Assembly (NCBI GenBank): GCA_030066475.1
Contig: JASJBO010000122.1
Location: 1 to 12,863, forward strand
Direction: 5' to 3'
Source: Myxococcota bacterium
GTDB lineage: Bacteria > Myxococcota_A > UBA9160 > PR03
Length of the DNA: 12,863 nucleotides
The notes below the pieces were generated by a model that saw only the letters and a list, made by a program, of their open reading frames with translations, had not been told where the DNA came from and ran no database searches. Position 1 is the stretch's first letter. Each line of letters opens with the position of its first letter. A program made the position numbers and the translations under genes. Below are positions 5,646 through 12,863 of the stretch, piece after piece.

Positions 5646-8033
5646 ATGTTCGATCACTTCCTGGCGCCCGAGGCGGGGCGCCTGGCGCTGGGGGCGGGCT
5701 TCGTCCTGCTGCTGCTCGGGGTGCTGGTCGCGCGGCGACCGCGGCTCGTCGTCGGTCATCCGCGGCTCGTGCTGCTCGGGGTCGCGCTGGTCTCGGCCGT
5801 CGCCGCGCTGGCGCTGGTGCGCCTCGAGCCGCCCGGCCTGCGGCTTCAGCTCGATCCGTCGACCGAGCCGCTGCTCCCGCTCGGCGATCCCGGGCGCGCG
5901 CTCTACGAGCAGGCCGTGCTCGAGTTCGGCGACGACGAGATCTACGCGATCGCGATGGAGAGCGACGACGCGTTCGCGCGCGAGAGCCTCGAGACGCTCA
6001 GCGCGCTGCACGGGCAGATCGCGCAGCTGCCCGGTGTGCGACGCGTCACCAGCCTGGCCGACACGGTCTCGTTCCGGTACGACGCCGCCGAGGACTGGGT
6101 CGAGATCGGGCGGCTGTTCAACGGGGTGCCCGAGAGCGACGCGGAGCTGGCGGCGCTGCGCGACCGGGCGCTGGCCGACCCCCTGCTGCGGCGCACCGCG
6201 GTGTCGAAGGACGGCCGCACGGCGGGGATCTCGATCCGCTTCCGCGAGATGACCGATCGCGAGTTCATCGCCTCGCGCCTCGACGAGCAGATCGCCGCGC
6301 TGCTCGACGCGGCAGCCCGCCCCGGCCTGAGCTTCTACGTGGCCGGGCGCCCGCACGCCAAGGCGCGCGTCTACCACGGCATGGTCCGCGACCTGACCGT
6401 GCTGATCCCGCTCGCGGTCGCGATGCTGGCGATCGTCCTGGTGATCGCGACCGGCTCGCGCCGCGGGGTGGCGCTGCCGATCGCCAACGTGCTGATCGCG
6501 ACCTTGTGGACGTTCGGCGCCATGGCGCTGCTGGCGCGGCCGCTCACGATCCTGAGCACGCTGCTGGGGCCGATGCTGATCGCGATCGGCAGCGTCTACG
6601 GCGTTCACATGCTGGCGCGCTACGACGAGGAGCGCGCCGAGCCGGGCGACGCGGCGGAGGTCGCCGCGCGCACGCTGCTCCACGTGCGCCTGCCGGTGGC
6701 GATCGCCGGCACGACCACCCAGATCGGGTTCGGGGCGCTGATGCTCTCGGACGTGCCCGCCGTGATCGAGCTCGGCGGCTTCTCGGTGCTGGGCGTGGCG
6801 TGCGTCTCGTTCCTGTCGCTGGTGGCGCTGCCGGCCGCGCTGGCGCTGCTGCCCCCGCGCCGCGAGGTCTCGGCGCTGCCCGCCGCGCTCGCGCGCCTCT
6901 CGGAGCGCTTCGCCGTCGAGCTCGAGCGGAGCCTCGCCGGGCTGGCGGCGGCCTGCGTGCGGCGCTCGGGTCGCGTGATCGCCCTGGCGCTGGTGGCCAG
7001 CAGCGTCGCCGCCCTGGCCATCCCGCGCATCGTCATCGATACCGACTACCTCTCGTTCTTCGACGAGGACGCGCCAGTGCGTCGCGACTTCGCCGCGATG
7101 AACCGGCTGCTGTCGGGCGCGATCCCGATCTACGTGGTGCTGTCGGGCAACGGTGCCGGCAGCTTCCGCGAGCCCGAGGCGATGCGCGCGCTCGAGGCGC
7201 TCCAGGAGCGCGTCGCGCGGATCCCCGGCGTCTCGCACACGCTCTCGATGGCCGACACGCTGCGCGTCATGAATCGCGCCGTCGAGCGCGACGATCCCGC
7301 CGAGGCGCGCATCCCGGACACGCGGCCCGCCGTCATGGAGCTGCTCCAGATGGCGCCCAAGGACGCGATGCACCGCTTCACGAACGTGAACCACAGCCGG
7401 GCCAACCTGGTGGTGCGCACCGGCGAGGTCGGCTCGGCCGCGATCCGGCGCCTGACCTACGCGCTGCGCGCCGCCGTGCGCGACGTGCTGCCGGAGGGTC
7501 TGGAGGGCGCGCCCGCCGGCAACGCGATCCTGCTGGCGCGCAGCGCCGACGGCATCGCGCGCTCGCAGGGCCTGGCGGTGGGACTCGCGGCGGGCTCGAT
7601 CTTCGTGCTGATCTCGCTGCTGCTGGGCTCGGTGCGGCTGGGGCTGCTGGCGATGGTGCCCAACCTGCTGCCGGTGGGCGTCTACTTCGGCCTGCTCGGC
7701 CTGGGCGCGGCGCCCCTGTCGCTGCCCACCAGCCTGATCGGCTCGATGGCGCTCGGCATCGCCATCGACGACACCGCGCACTTCCTGGTGCGCTACCGGC
7801 GCGAGCGCTCGGCCGGCCGCTCCCCCGAGGAGGCCGCCCGCGAGACCGCCTTCCGCGTGGGTCGCCCGATCGCGATCACCTCGCTGATGCTCTCGCTGGG
7901 CTTCCTGGTGATCACGCTGTCGGGCTTCGTCACGCTCCGCGAGTTCGGCGTCCTGTCCGCCACCACGATGGCGGTCTGCCTCCTCACCGACCTGGCCCTG
8001 CTCCCGGCCCTGCTCGCCCGGGCCAGGGCTTAG
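5646..8033 (+). CDS. RND superfamily (MMPL-type) exporter
   Basis: A 795-aa inner-membrane protein with the two-repeat RND layout. Each half has a transmembrane helix, a large periplasmic loop (about 62-250 and 460-630) and a five-helix bundle (about 255-400 and 640-790). Both halves carry the MMPL pattern: IAIGSVYGVHMLARYDEE and TTTQIGFGAL in the first, ALGIAIDDTAHFLVRYRRE and ITSLMLSLGF in the second. The acidic pair D-D in the second half (proton relay position) is present; the first half has S-V-Y there, as is usual for COG1033-type predicted exporters. An additional hydrophobic helix at about 13-29 precedes the normal first helix (about 41-60). The family exports hydrophobic molecules such as lipids or hopanoids; the substrate here is unknown. 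GGGAG lies 3 nt upstream of the ATG. It converges on a LolA-like gene, a likely functional partner. Confidence 0.88.
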   Translation: MFDHFLAPEAGRLALGAGFVLLLLGVLVARRPRLVVGHPRLVLLGVALVSAVAALALVRLEPPGLRLQLDPSTEPLLPLGDPGRALYEQAVLEFGDDEIYAIAMESDDAFARESLETLSALHGQIAQLPGVRRVTSLADTVSFRYDAAEDWVEIGRLFNGVPESDAELAALRDRALADPLLRRTAVSKDGRTAGISIRFREMTDREFIASRLDEQIAALLDAAARPGLSFYVAGRPHAKARVYHGMVRDLTVLIPLAVAMLAIVLVIATGSRRGVALPIANVLIATLWTFGAMALLARPLTILSTLLGPMLIAIGSVYGVHMLARYDEERAEPGDAAEVAARTLLHVRLPVAIAGTTTQIGFGALMLSDVPAVIELGGFSVLGVACVSFLSLVALPAALALLPPRREVSALPAALARLSERFAVELERSLAGLAAACVRRSGRVIALALVASSVAALAIPRIVIDTDYLSFFDEDAPVRRDFAAMNRLLSGAIPIYVVLSGNGAGSFREPEAMRALEALQERVARIPGVSHTLSMADTLRVMNRAVERDDPAEARIPDTRPAVMELLQMAPKDAMHRFTNVNHSRANLVVRTGEVGSAAIRRLTYALRAAVRDVLPEGLEGAPAGNAILLARSADGIARSQGLAVGLAAGSIFVLISLLLGSVRLGLLAMVPNLLPVGVYFGLLGLGAAPLSLPTSLIGSMALGIAIDDTAHFLVRYRRERSAGRSPEEAARETAFRVGRPIAITSLMLSLGFLVITLSGFVTLREFGVLSATTMAVCLLTDLALLPALLARARA

Positions 8034-8041
8034 GGGGAAGC

Positions 8042-8109
8042 CGCAAGCGCAGGCGGGTCCTCCCGCCGGAGCGCGCAGCGAGGCGAAGCCGAGCGGAGTC
8101 CACCAGGAC
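8042..8109 (-). repeat. dispersed intergenic repeat, copy B
   Basis: This fills nearly the whole 75-nt gap between the convergent exporter and LolA-like genes. On the minus strand, bases 8109-8064 match 39 of 46 bases of copy A, and its CTGCGCTTGCG end block (8052-8042) also recurs there. It includes a 6-bp hairpin GGCGGG-TCCT-CCCGCC (8052-8067) in the middle part that differs from copy A. Confidence 0.6.
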
Positions 8110-8954
8110 TAATGCGCCTCGAGCCTGCGCGGGTCGAAGGTGGCGCGGGAGATGTCGGGGTTGGGGATCAGCTCGTCGACGACGAGGCGGGTGTAGCTCT
8201 CGAACTGCAGGTTCTTCATGTCGGTGCGCATCGGGACGTAGACGCCCTCGAACTGCTGCACGTGCTCGACCGGCGAGTCGAGCTCCTTGACGCGGACCTC
8301 GGACTGGTCCCAGTACACGGCGCGCAGCACGACGTTGCGCTCCGGGTCGATCCAGACCTGGAAGCGCGAGTACTCGGAGTCTGCGGTCTCTCGAGGGCGT
8401 ACCTCCACCACGTAGGTGGGGACGTCGCCGACCTTGTCGTCCGGCAGTCGGTGGTAGTCGCTCTCCTCGATCTCGCGCGGGATGACGTCCTCGAAGCTGA
8501 AGTCGGTGCCCAGCACCGCCTCGCCGCGCAAGCTCACGCGGCGCACGCGACGGCTGCTGGCCAGGTAGACGAACTGGTCGTTGGCGCGCTCGTGGTTGTT
8601 GATGATCAGGTATCCGGAGAAACGCAGGTCGAAGGGGTGCGTGTAGCGGATCGCCGTCTTGGAGAGCACGCCGCGCCTCGGGTTCCCGTCGTCGTCGCGG
8701 AAGCTCTTCCAGACCACTCTCATGCGCGACTCCTGCTCGTTTCCGGCGCGGTCGCCCGAGACCAGGCGGGCCTTCTGCTCGAAGGCCTCGAAGCGGTTGG
8801 AGAGCATGCGGTCGTAGATCTGGCGGCCGGTCAGCGCCGCGGGGTTCGCATCGGTGGCGGGCGGCGCGTCTCCGTTCGGCGAGTCCATCGCGCCGGAGAG
8901 CAGCGGGGAGCCCAGCAGCAGCGTCAGGATGAGCAGGGTTCGGGTCGGGCGCAT
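8109..8954 (-). CDS. LolA-like periplasmic outer-membrane lipoprotein-sorting protein
   Basis: A 281-aa protein with a signal peptide (about 1-22, LLILTLLLGSPLLSGA). The mature part resembles the LolA-like family PF17131: an early helix GRQIYDRMLSNRFEAFEQKARL, a beta sheet with RMRVVWKSFRD, the strand block FVYLASSRRVRRVSLRGEAVLGTDFSFEDV, then YVVEVRPRE, FQVWIDPERNVVLRAVYWD and VYVPMRTDM. The fold is a half-barrel that holds a lipid or lipid-anchored cargo. In many genomes this family lies next to MMPL-type RND exporters, and here it converges on one. I infer that it takes cargo across the periplasm for that exporter. It is not the canonical LolA, since no lolCDE lies nearby. GGAG is about 10 nt upstream of the start. 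The gene is divergent from phoB. Confidence 0.82.
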   Translation of the reverse strand: MRPTRTLLILTLLLGSPLLSGAMDSPNGDAPPATDANPAALTGRQIYDRMLSNRFEAFEQKARLVSGDRAGNEQESRMRVVWKSFRDDDGNPRRGVLSKTAIRYTHPFDLRFSGYLIINNHERANDQFVYLASSRRVRRVSLRGEAVLGTDFSFEDVIPREIEESDYHRLPDDKVGDVPTYVVEVRPRETADSEYSRFQVWIDPERNVVLRAVYWDQSEVRVKELDSPVEHVQQFEGVYVPMRTDMKNLQFESYTRLVVDELIPNPDISRATFDPRRLEAH

Positions 8955-9112
8955 GCAGACGGACTCCGGTCGGCTCGGTGGAGAGCCATCCAGACTACAT
9001 CAACGCGTCGGTCGCTCCTCTCGATCCCCCAGGGGTATGACGGCCGGGTGAAGAGGCGTGCACGCTCCGGCGACTCGCCCGCCACGGCCTCGCGCGACCG
9101 GGCGGGCGCCCG

Positions 9113-9118
9113 TAGATT
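9113..9118 (+). promoter_or_regulatory. candidate -10 element of phoB
   Basis: TAGATT ends 9 nt before the phoB ATG, so transcription would begin within a few bases of the start codon. A 10-bp palindrome CGGGCGCCCG (9103-9112) abuts it, and CGCCCGCC (9076-9083) with GGCGGGCG (9101-9108) forms a wider inverted repeat over the -35 region. I see no good -35 or Pho box. Confidence 0.35.
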
Positions 9119-9127
9119 CCCGCGTCG

Positions 9128-9808
9128 ATGGCCGTGAGAGTCCTGGTGGTCGACGACGAGCCCGATCTGCTCGACCTCGTCCACGACACGCTGGTGGAAG
9201 GCGGCTACGCCGTCGAGACCGCAGCGAGTGGCCGCGAGGCGCTCGATGCGCTGAGCCGCCGAGCCCCGGACCTGGTGGTGCTCGACCTGATGCTGCCCGA
9301 CGTTCCGGGCAACGAGATCTGCCGCCACATCCGCACCGTGCCCGAGCTCTCGCAGGTGCTGGTGCTGATGCTCACGGCGAAGTCCGACGAGGTCGACCGC
9401 ATCGTCGGCTTCGAGCTCGGGGCCGACGACTACGTCACCAAGCCGTTCAGCCCGCGCGAGCTGGTGCTGCGCGTGCGCGCCCTGCTGCGCCGCCGCGGGG
9501 ACACCTCCGGCGAGCCGGCCCGGCTCGAGCACGACGCCCTGAGCCTCGACCTGGAGCGCCACCGCTGCTTCGTCGTGGGCGAGGAGGTGGCGCTCACGGC
9601 CAAGGAGTTCCAGCTGCTCTCGACCCTGATGCAGCGCCCCGGCCGCGTGCTCACGCGCGAGCGCCTGCTGGACGAGATCTGGGGCTCCGACGTCACCGTC
9701 ACCGCCCGGACCATCGACACCCACCTGAAGCGCCTGCGCGAGAAGCTCGGCGCGGGCGGCCACCTGATCGAGACGGTGCGCGGTGTCGGCTACCGCTTCG
9801 CCGAGTAA
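9128..9808 (+). CDS. phoB: phosphate regulon response regulator PhoB (OmpR family)
   Basis: A 226-aa OmpR/PhoB-type regulator. The receiver domain (1-120) has the acidic pocket D9-D10, the phosphorylation site D53 in VVLDLMLPD, and the conserved T83 and K105 (KPF). The winged-helix DNA-binding domain (about 130-226) shows LTAKEFQLLSTLMQRPGRVLTRERLLDEIWG and the recognition helix region TVTARTIDTHLKRLREKL, ending GVGYRF. Assignment to PhoB rather than another OmpR-type regulator rests on the PhoR-like kinase downstream and the convergent pst genes. No Shine-Dalgarno precedes the ATG and a -10-like TAGATT lies only 9 nt away, so the message may be leaderless. It would activate phosphate-uptake genes at Pho boxes; none is visible in the window. 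Confidence 0.88.
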   Translation: MAVRVLVVDDEPDLLDLVHDTLVEGGYAVETAASGREALDALSRRAPDLVVLDLMLPDVPGNEICRHIRTVPELSQVLVLMLTAKSDEVDRIVGFELGADDYVTKPFSPRELVLRVRALLRRRGDTSGEPARLEHDALSLDLERHRCFVVGEEVALTAKEFQLLSTLMQRPGRVLTRERLLDEIWGSDVTVTARTIDTHLKRLREKLGAGGHLIETVRGVGYRFAE

Positions 9809-9845
9809 CCTCCTCCCGTCCAATCGCCGCGGGAGGCGCGCGTTC

Positions 9846-11222
9846 GTGCTGGGAACCGGGCTGGCGCCCTGGGGCGCCCTGGCCGCCATGCTCGTCGGAG
9901 CGGCGGCTGCCTTCGCCGCGGGCGCGCCGCTGGGCGCCGTCGGGATCGGCTTCGCGGCCGCGGCCGCGGTGGCCTGGGCCGCGCGCCGGCGCGGCTCGGT
10001 GGATGAGCGGCTCGACGCCATCGAGCGGCTGGCGCGGGCGTTCGAGCGCGGCGAGCTGGAAGACCGCCTGCCGGGCGCCTGGGACGGGCGGCTCGGCGAC
10101 CTGGCGGACGCCCTGAACGCCGCGGCCGAGGCGCTCGAGCAGCGACTCGGGGAGAGCCTGGCCGAGCGCTCGCGGCTCGAGGCGGTGATCGGGTCGATGG
10201 AGGAGGGCGTGCTCGCGGTCGACCGGGACGTCCGCGTCGTGCTGGCCAACCCGCGGGTCCGCGACCTGCTGGGCAGCCCGGACGACGTGACGGGGCGTTC
10301 GATGCTCGAGGCGGTCCGCATTGCCGACGTGGTCGACGCGGTCGCAGGCGCGCTCGAGCGGTGCGAGGCCGGCTCCGGCGAGGTCACGCTCGGGCCCCAG
10401 CCGGAGCGGATCGTCCGCTTCCACGTGGCCCCGTTTCCGCAGGTCGGGCCCACCGAAGGCGCCGTCGCCGTGTTCCGCGACGTCACGGAGCTGCGCCGGG
10501 TCGAGGCGGTGCGCCGCGACTTCCTCGCCAACGCCTCGCACGAGCTGAAGACGCCGCTTGCCGCGGTGCGCGGCTACGCCGAGCGGCTGGCCGACGCGGG
10601 CGCTCCGGACGCCGCCAGCGCGCGTGCCGTCGAGGCCATCCTCTCCAACAGCAAGCGCCTCGCCGCGCTGGTCGAGGACCTGCTCGAGCTCTCGCGCATC
10701 GAGAGCGGCGTCGCGCCGCCCCGGCTCGAGGCCGTCGACGCGGTCGAGCTCGCGCGCCGACGTCTGCGCGACCTCGACCCCCGCCTTCGCGATGCGGAGC
10801 TGAGCTCGTGCGTCGAGGGCGAGGGGCCGCTCTACGTGCATGCCGACGTGCGGGCACTGGAGCAGGTGCTCGACAACCTGCTCGACAACGCGGTCAAGTA
10901 CACGGCCGCGGGGGGCTCGATCACCCTGGCGGTAGGCGCCAACGCGGACGCCGGCGTCGGGGGAGACGGGGGCAGGGTCCGTCTCGAGGTGCGCGACACC
11001 GGGTCTGGCATCCCGGCCCGCGACCTGCCCCGGCTCTTCGAGCGCTTCTACCGCGTCGATCCGAGCCGCTCGCGCGCGCTGGGCGGCACCGGGCTCGGCC
11101 TCTCGATCGCCAAGCACCTGGTGCAGTCGATGGGCGGCGAGATCGGTGTCGAGAGCCAGCCGGGCCGCGGCTCCTGCTTCTGGCTCGACCTCCCGGCGGC
11201 CGGCGCCCCTACGAAGCCCTGA
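9846..11222 (+). CDS. phoR: phosphate regulon sensor histidine kinase PhoR
   Basis: A 458-aa kinase. The GTG at 9846 has GGGAGG (9831-9836) 9 nt upstream and is preferred. An in-frame GTG at 9783, inside phoB, would give 479 aa but lacks a ribosome binding site. Two N-terminal helices (about 9-25 and 28-46) are joined by almost no loop, so there is no periplasmic sensor, as in PhoR. A linker (49-110) and a PAS domain (about 110-215) follow. The kinase core has the H box FLANASHELKTPL with H232, the N box DNLLDNAVKYT (343-353), the G1 box DTGSGIP (384-390), FERFYRVD, and the G2 box GGTGLGL (413-419). It autophosphorylates and passes phosphate to PhoB. PhoR-type kinases sense phosphate through PstB and PhoU, and pstB lies convergent 64 nt away. 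Confidence 0.9.
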   Translation: MLGTGLAPWGALAAMLVGAAAAFAAGAPLGAVGIGFAAAAAVAWAARRRGSVDERLDAIERLARAFERGELEDRLPGAWDGRLGDLADALNAAAEALEQRLGESLAERSRLEAVIGSMEEGVLAVDRDVRVVLANPRVRDLLGSPDDVTGRSMLEAVRIADVVDAVAGALERCEAGSGEVTLGPQPERIVRFHVAPFPQVGPTEGAVAVFRDVTELRRVEAVRRDFLANASHELKTPLAAVRGYAERLADAGAPDAASARAVEAILSNSKRLAALVEDLLELSRIESGVAPPRLEAVDAVELARRRLRDLDPRLRDAELSSCVEGEGPLYVHADVRALEQVLDNLLDNAVKYTAAGGSITLAVGANADAGVGGDGGRVRLEVRDTGSGIPARDLPRLFERFYRVDPSRSRALGGTGLGLSIAKHLVQSMGGEIGVESQPGRGSCFWLDLPAAGAPTKP

Positions 11223-11286
11223 GAGCCCGCATCCCGGCCGCGTGCAGGCCGAGCAGTCCGAGCGCGAGCACCGAGGCGGGCTCCGT
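11209..11286 (-). pseudogene. PEP-CTERM-like tail in frame after the pstB stop (possible relic)
   Basis: Reading on past the pstB TAG in the same frame, the minus strand encodes 25 residues before another TAG. They begin TEPAS, continue with the hydrophobic run VLALGLLGLHAAG, and end in MRALRAS. This is the layout of a PEP-CTERM/exosortase sorting signal: a Pro-Glu-Pro-like motif, one transmembrane helix and a basic end. PstB itself is cytoplasmic and ends normally at TGRFG, so a fusion makes no functional sense. I read it as a remnant of a lost PEP-CTERM gene or as chance. It overlaps the end of phoR on the other strand. Confidence 0.35.
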
Positions 11287-12105
11287 CTAGCCGAAGCGGC
11301 CCGTGATGTAGTCCTGGGTCTGCTGCACGCGGGGCTTCACGAACAGCGTCGACGTCTCCCCGTACTCGATCAGCCCGCCCAGATACATGAAGGCGGTGTA
11401 GTCCGAGATGCGCGCCGCCTGCTGCATGTTGTGGGTCACGATCACGATCGTGTAGCGCTGGCGCAGCTCGAGCAGGAGCTCCTCGATCTTGGCGGTGGCG
11501 ACCGGGTCGAGCGCCGAGCACGGCTCGTCGAGCAGGATCACCTCGGGCTCGACGGCCAGCGCGCGCGCGATGCACAGGCGCTGCTGCTGACCGCCCGAGA
11601 TCTGGAGCGCGCCGTCGTGGAGCCGGTCCTTGACCTCGTCCCACAGGGCGGCGGAACGCAGGCTGTGCTCGACGATCGCGTCGACCTCGTCGCGGCGGCG
11701 CACGCCGTGGACGCGCGGTCCGTAGGCCACGTTCTCGTAGATCGACTTCGGGAACGGGTTCGACTTCTGGAAGACCATCCCGATGCGCTTGCGCAGGGCG
11801 TTCACGTCGATGTCGGGGTCGTAGATGCTGCCGCCCGCGAACACGACGTCGCCCTCGATGCGCACGCCGTCCACCAGGTCGTTCATGCGGTTCAGGCAGC
11901 GCAGCAGGGTGGACTTGCCACAGCCCGACGGACCGATGAAGGCCGTGATCATCCGCTCCGGGATGTCGAGCGAGTTCCGGTGCAGGGCCATGACGTCGTC
12001 GTACCAGAGCGTGAGATCCTGCACCCGCAAGGCGGGCTTCTCGATCTCCACGCCCTCACTCGCGGCGGGATTCGACTCGCCCGGCTTCCAGGCCCCCTGG
12101 GACAT
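11287..12105 (-). CDS. pstB: phosphate ABC transporter ATP-binding protein PstB
   Basis: A 272-aa ATPase of the high-affinity phosphate importer PstSCAB. The ATG at 12105 has a near-perfect AGGAGGT 4 nt upstream that overlaps the pstA stop. Motifs in order: Walker [10 protein letters not shown] (58-66) followed by [12 protein letters not shown]-loop [21 protein letters not shown], signature ISGGQQQR, Walker [14 protein letters not shown], and switch [18 protein letters not shown] and DYITGRFG at the end are typical of PstB. The first 25 residues form a short non-conserved extension. It follows pstA by 8 nt and is clearly cotranscribed with it. In many genomes phoU comes next; here the following gene is the convergent phoR. 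PstB is also part of the phosphate-sensing complex that controls PhoR. Confidence 0.97.
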   Translation of the reverse strand: MSQGAWKPGESNPAASEGVEIEKPALRVQDLTLWYDDVMALHRNSLDIPERMITAFIGPSGCGKSTLLRCLNRMNDLVDGVRIEGDVVFAGGSIYDPDIDVNALRKRIGMVFQKSNPFPKSIYENVAYGPRVHGVRRRDEVDAIVEHSLRSAALWDEVKDRLHDGALQISGGQQQRLCIARALAVEPEVILLDEPCSALDPVATAKIEELLLELRQRYTIVIVTHNMQQAARISDYTAFMYLGGLIEYGETSTLFVKPRVQQTQDYITGRFG

Positions 12106-12113
12106 CGGACCTC

Positions 12114-12863
12114 CTAGACCGTCCGGCCGGCGAGGCGCCGGCGCAGCCGGTTGCGCAGCAGGATGGCGGCGAGGTTGAGTGCCACCACCATCACGATGAG
12201 CAGCAGGGTCGTCGCGTACACCAGGGACTTGGCCGCCTCGACATTGGGGCTCTGGAAGCCGACGTCGTAGATGTGGAAGCCCAGGTGCATGAACTTGCGC
12301 TCCAGGTGCACGAACGGGAAGCGTCCGTCGATCGGCAGCTCCGGCGCCAGCTTCACCATACCCACGATCATCAGGGGCGCCACCTCGCCCGCCGCGCGGG
12401 CCATGGCGAGGATCAGGCCGGTCAGCATGCCGGGCGCCGCGGCGGGCAGGACGACGCGGATCAGCGTCTCCCACTGGGTCGCGCCGAGGGCGCGCGAGCC
12501 CTGGCGCACGATCCGCGGCACGGCGGCCAGGCCCTCCTCGGTGGCGACGATCACGACGGGGACCGTGAGCAGGGCCAGCGTCGCGCTGGCCCACAGGATG
12601 CCGCCGGTGCCGAAGGTGGGGGTGGGCAGCGATTCGGGGAAGAAGAGCTGGTCGATGGTGCCGCCGATCCCGTAGACGAAGAAGCCGAGGCCGAACACGC
12701 CGAAGACGATCGAGGGGACGCCCGCGAGGTTGTTGACGGCGATGCGGACGGTGCGCACCAGCACGCCCTCGCGCGCGTACTCCTGCAGGAAGATCGCGGC
12801 CAGCACGCCGAACGGCACGACGAACAGCGACATCAGGAACACCATCAGCACGGTGCCGAAGAT
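12114..12863 (-). CDS. pstA: phosphate ABC transporter permease PstA (N-terminus beyond window)
   Basis: The C-terminal 249 residues of the inner-membrane permease PstA. The frame stays open to the right edge ([14 protein letters not shown]), so the start is outside the window; the GTG at 12851 is an internal valine codon. Visible features are the membrane helices, [31 protein letters not shown], and the EAA loop region [37 protein letters not shown], which docks on Pst[13 protein letters not shown] follows. The segment [24 protein letters not shown] before the last helix is typical of the long PstA subtype seen in Proteobacteria, so the missing N-terminus may be extended. The gene lies directly upstream of pstB; pstC and pstS are expected further right. 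Confidence 0.95.
   Translation of the reverse strand: MFGTVLMVFLMSLFVVPFGVLAAIFLQEYAREGVLVRTVRIAVNNLAGVPSIVFGVFGLGFFVYGIGGTIDQLFFPESLPTPTFGTGGILWASATLALLTVPVVIVATEEGLAAVPRIVRQGSRALGATQWETLIRVVLPAAAPGMLTGLILAMARAAGEVAPLMIVGMVKLAPELPIDGRFPFVHLERKFMHLGFHIYDVGFQSPNVEAAKSLVYATTLLLIVMVVALNLAAILLRNRLRRRLAGRTV

Noticed and set aside
5613..7781. Open frame of 722 codons antisense to the exporter
   Set aside because: His/Gln/Arg-rich composition typical of the reverse frame of a GC-rich gene; no recognisable domain.
9783..9845. GTG start for phoR overlapping phoB
   Set aside because: No Shine-Dalgarno there, while GTG 9846 has GGGAGG at 9 nt; kept only as an alternative.
8924..10531. Open frame of 535 codons antisense to phoB and phoR
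   Set aside because: Ser/Arg-rich shadow; the sense strand encodes complete PhoB and PhoR motifs.

Overview
This is a very GC-rich (roughly 70 %) chromosomal segment from a Gram-negative bacterium. The evidence is two lipoproteins with lipoboxes, a LolA-like periplasmic protein, an RND/MMPL exporter, GreA, and a PhoBR-Pst phosphate system. The gene style recalls deltaproteobacterial or Myxococcota/Binatota-like lineages, but no marker here fixes the taxon. Nothing looks like a phage, plasmid or insertion sequence, and there is no CRISPR array.

Left part (1-5400). A minus-strand SH3/coiled-coil anchor protein is separated by palindrome-rich DNA from tRNA-Asn(GTT). A BamE/SmpA-like lipoprotein follows and converges, with a 1-nt gap, on a minus-strand pair: greA and a secreted VWA-domain protein. 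greA has an unusual leader, a sigma70-type promoter followed at once by an intrinsic terminator. This is the arrangement that produces the GraL leader RNAs in E. coli. A CPBP membrane protease diverges from greA and shares its CTAG stop with a small unknown gene. A lipoprotein carrying a bifunctional-nuclease (DUF151) domain comes next.

Middle (5400-9000). tRNA-Pro(CGG) with a GC-rich terminator-like hairpin precedes a two-repeat RND/MMPL exporter. A LolA-like periplasmic protein converges on the exporter. The pair could form an envelope lipid-export module.

Right part (9100-12863). A phoB-phoR two-component pair converges on pstB and pstA; pstA runs off the right edge. PhoR has no periplasmic sensor, as expected if it reads phosphate through the Pst transporter. 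No phoU lies next to pstB. In the 64-nt gap between phoR and pstB, the pstB frame continues beyond its stop as a PEP-CTERM-like tail, possibly a gene relic.

The most interesting non-coding signals are the greA leader attenuator, three copies of a dispersed intergenic repeat, a perfect 17-bp inverted repeat near tRNA-Asn, and the PEP-CTERM-like remnant. I saw no clear new defence or biosynthetic system. Most of the window is housekeeping and envelope genes.
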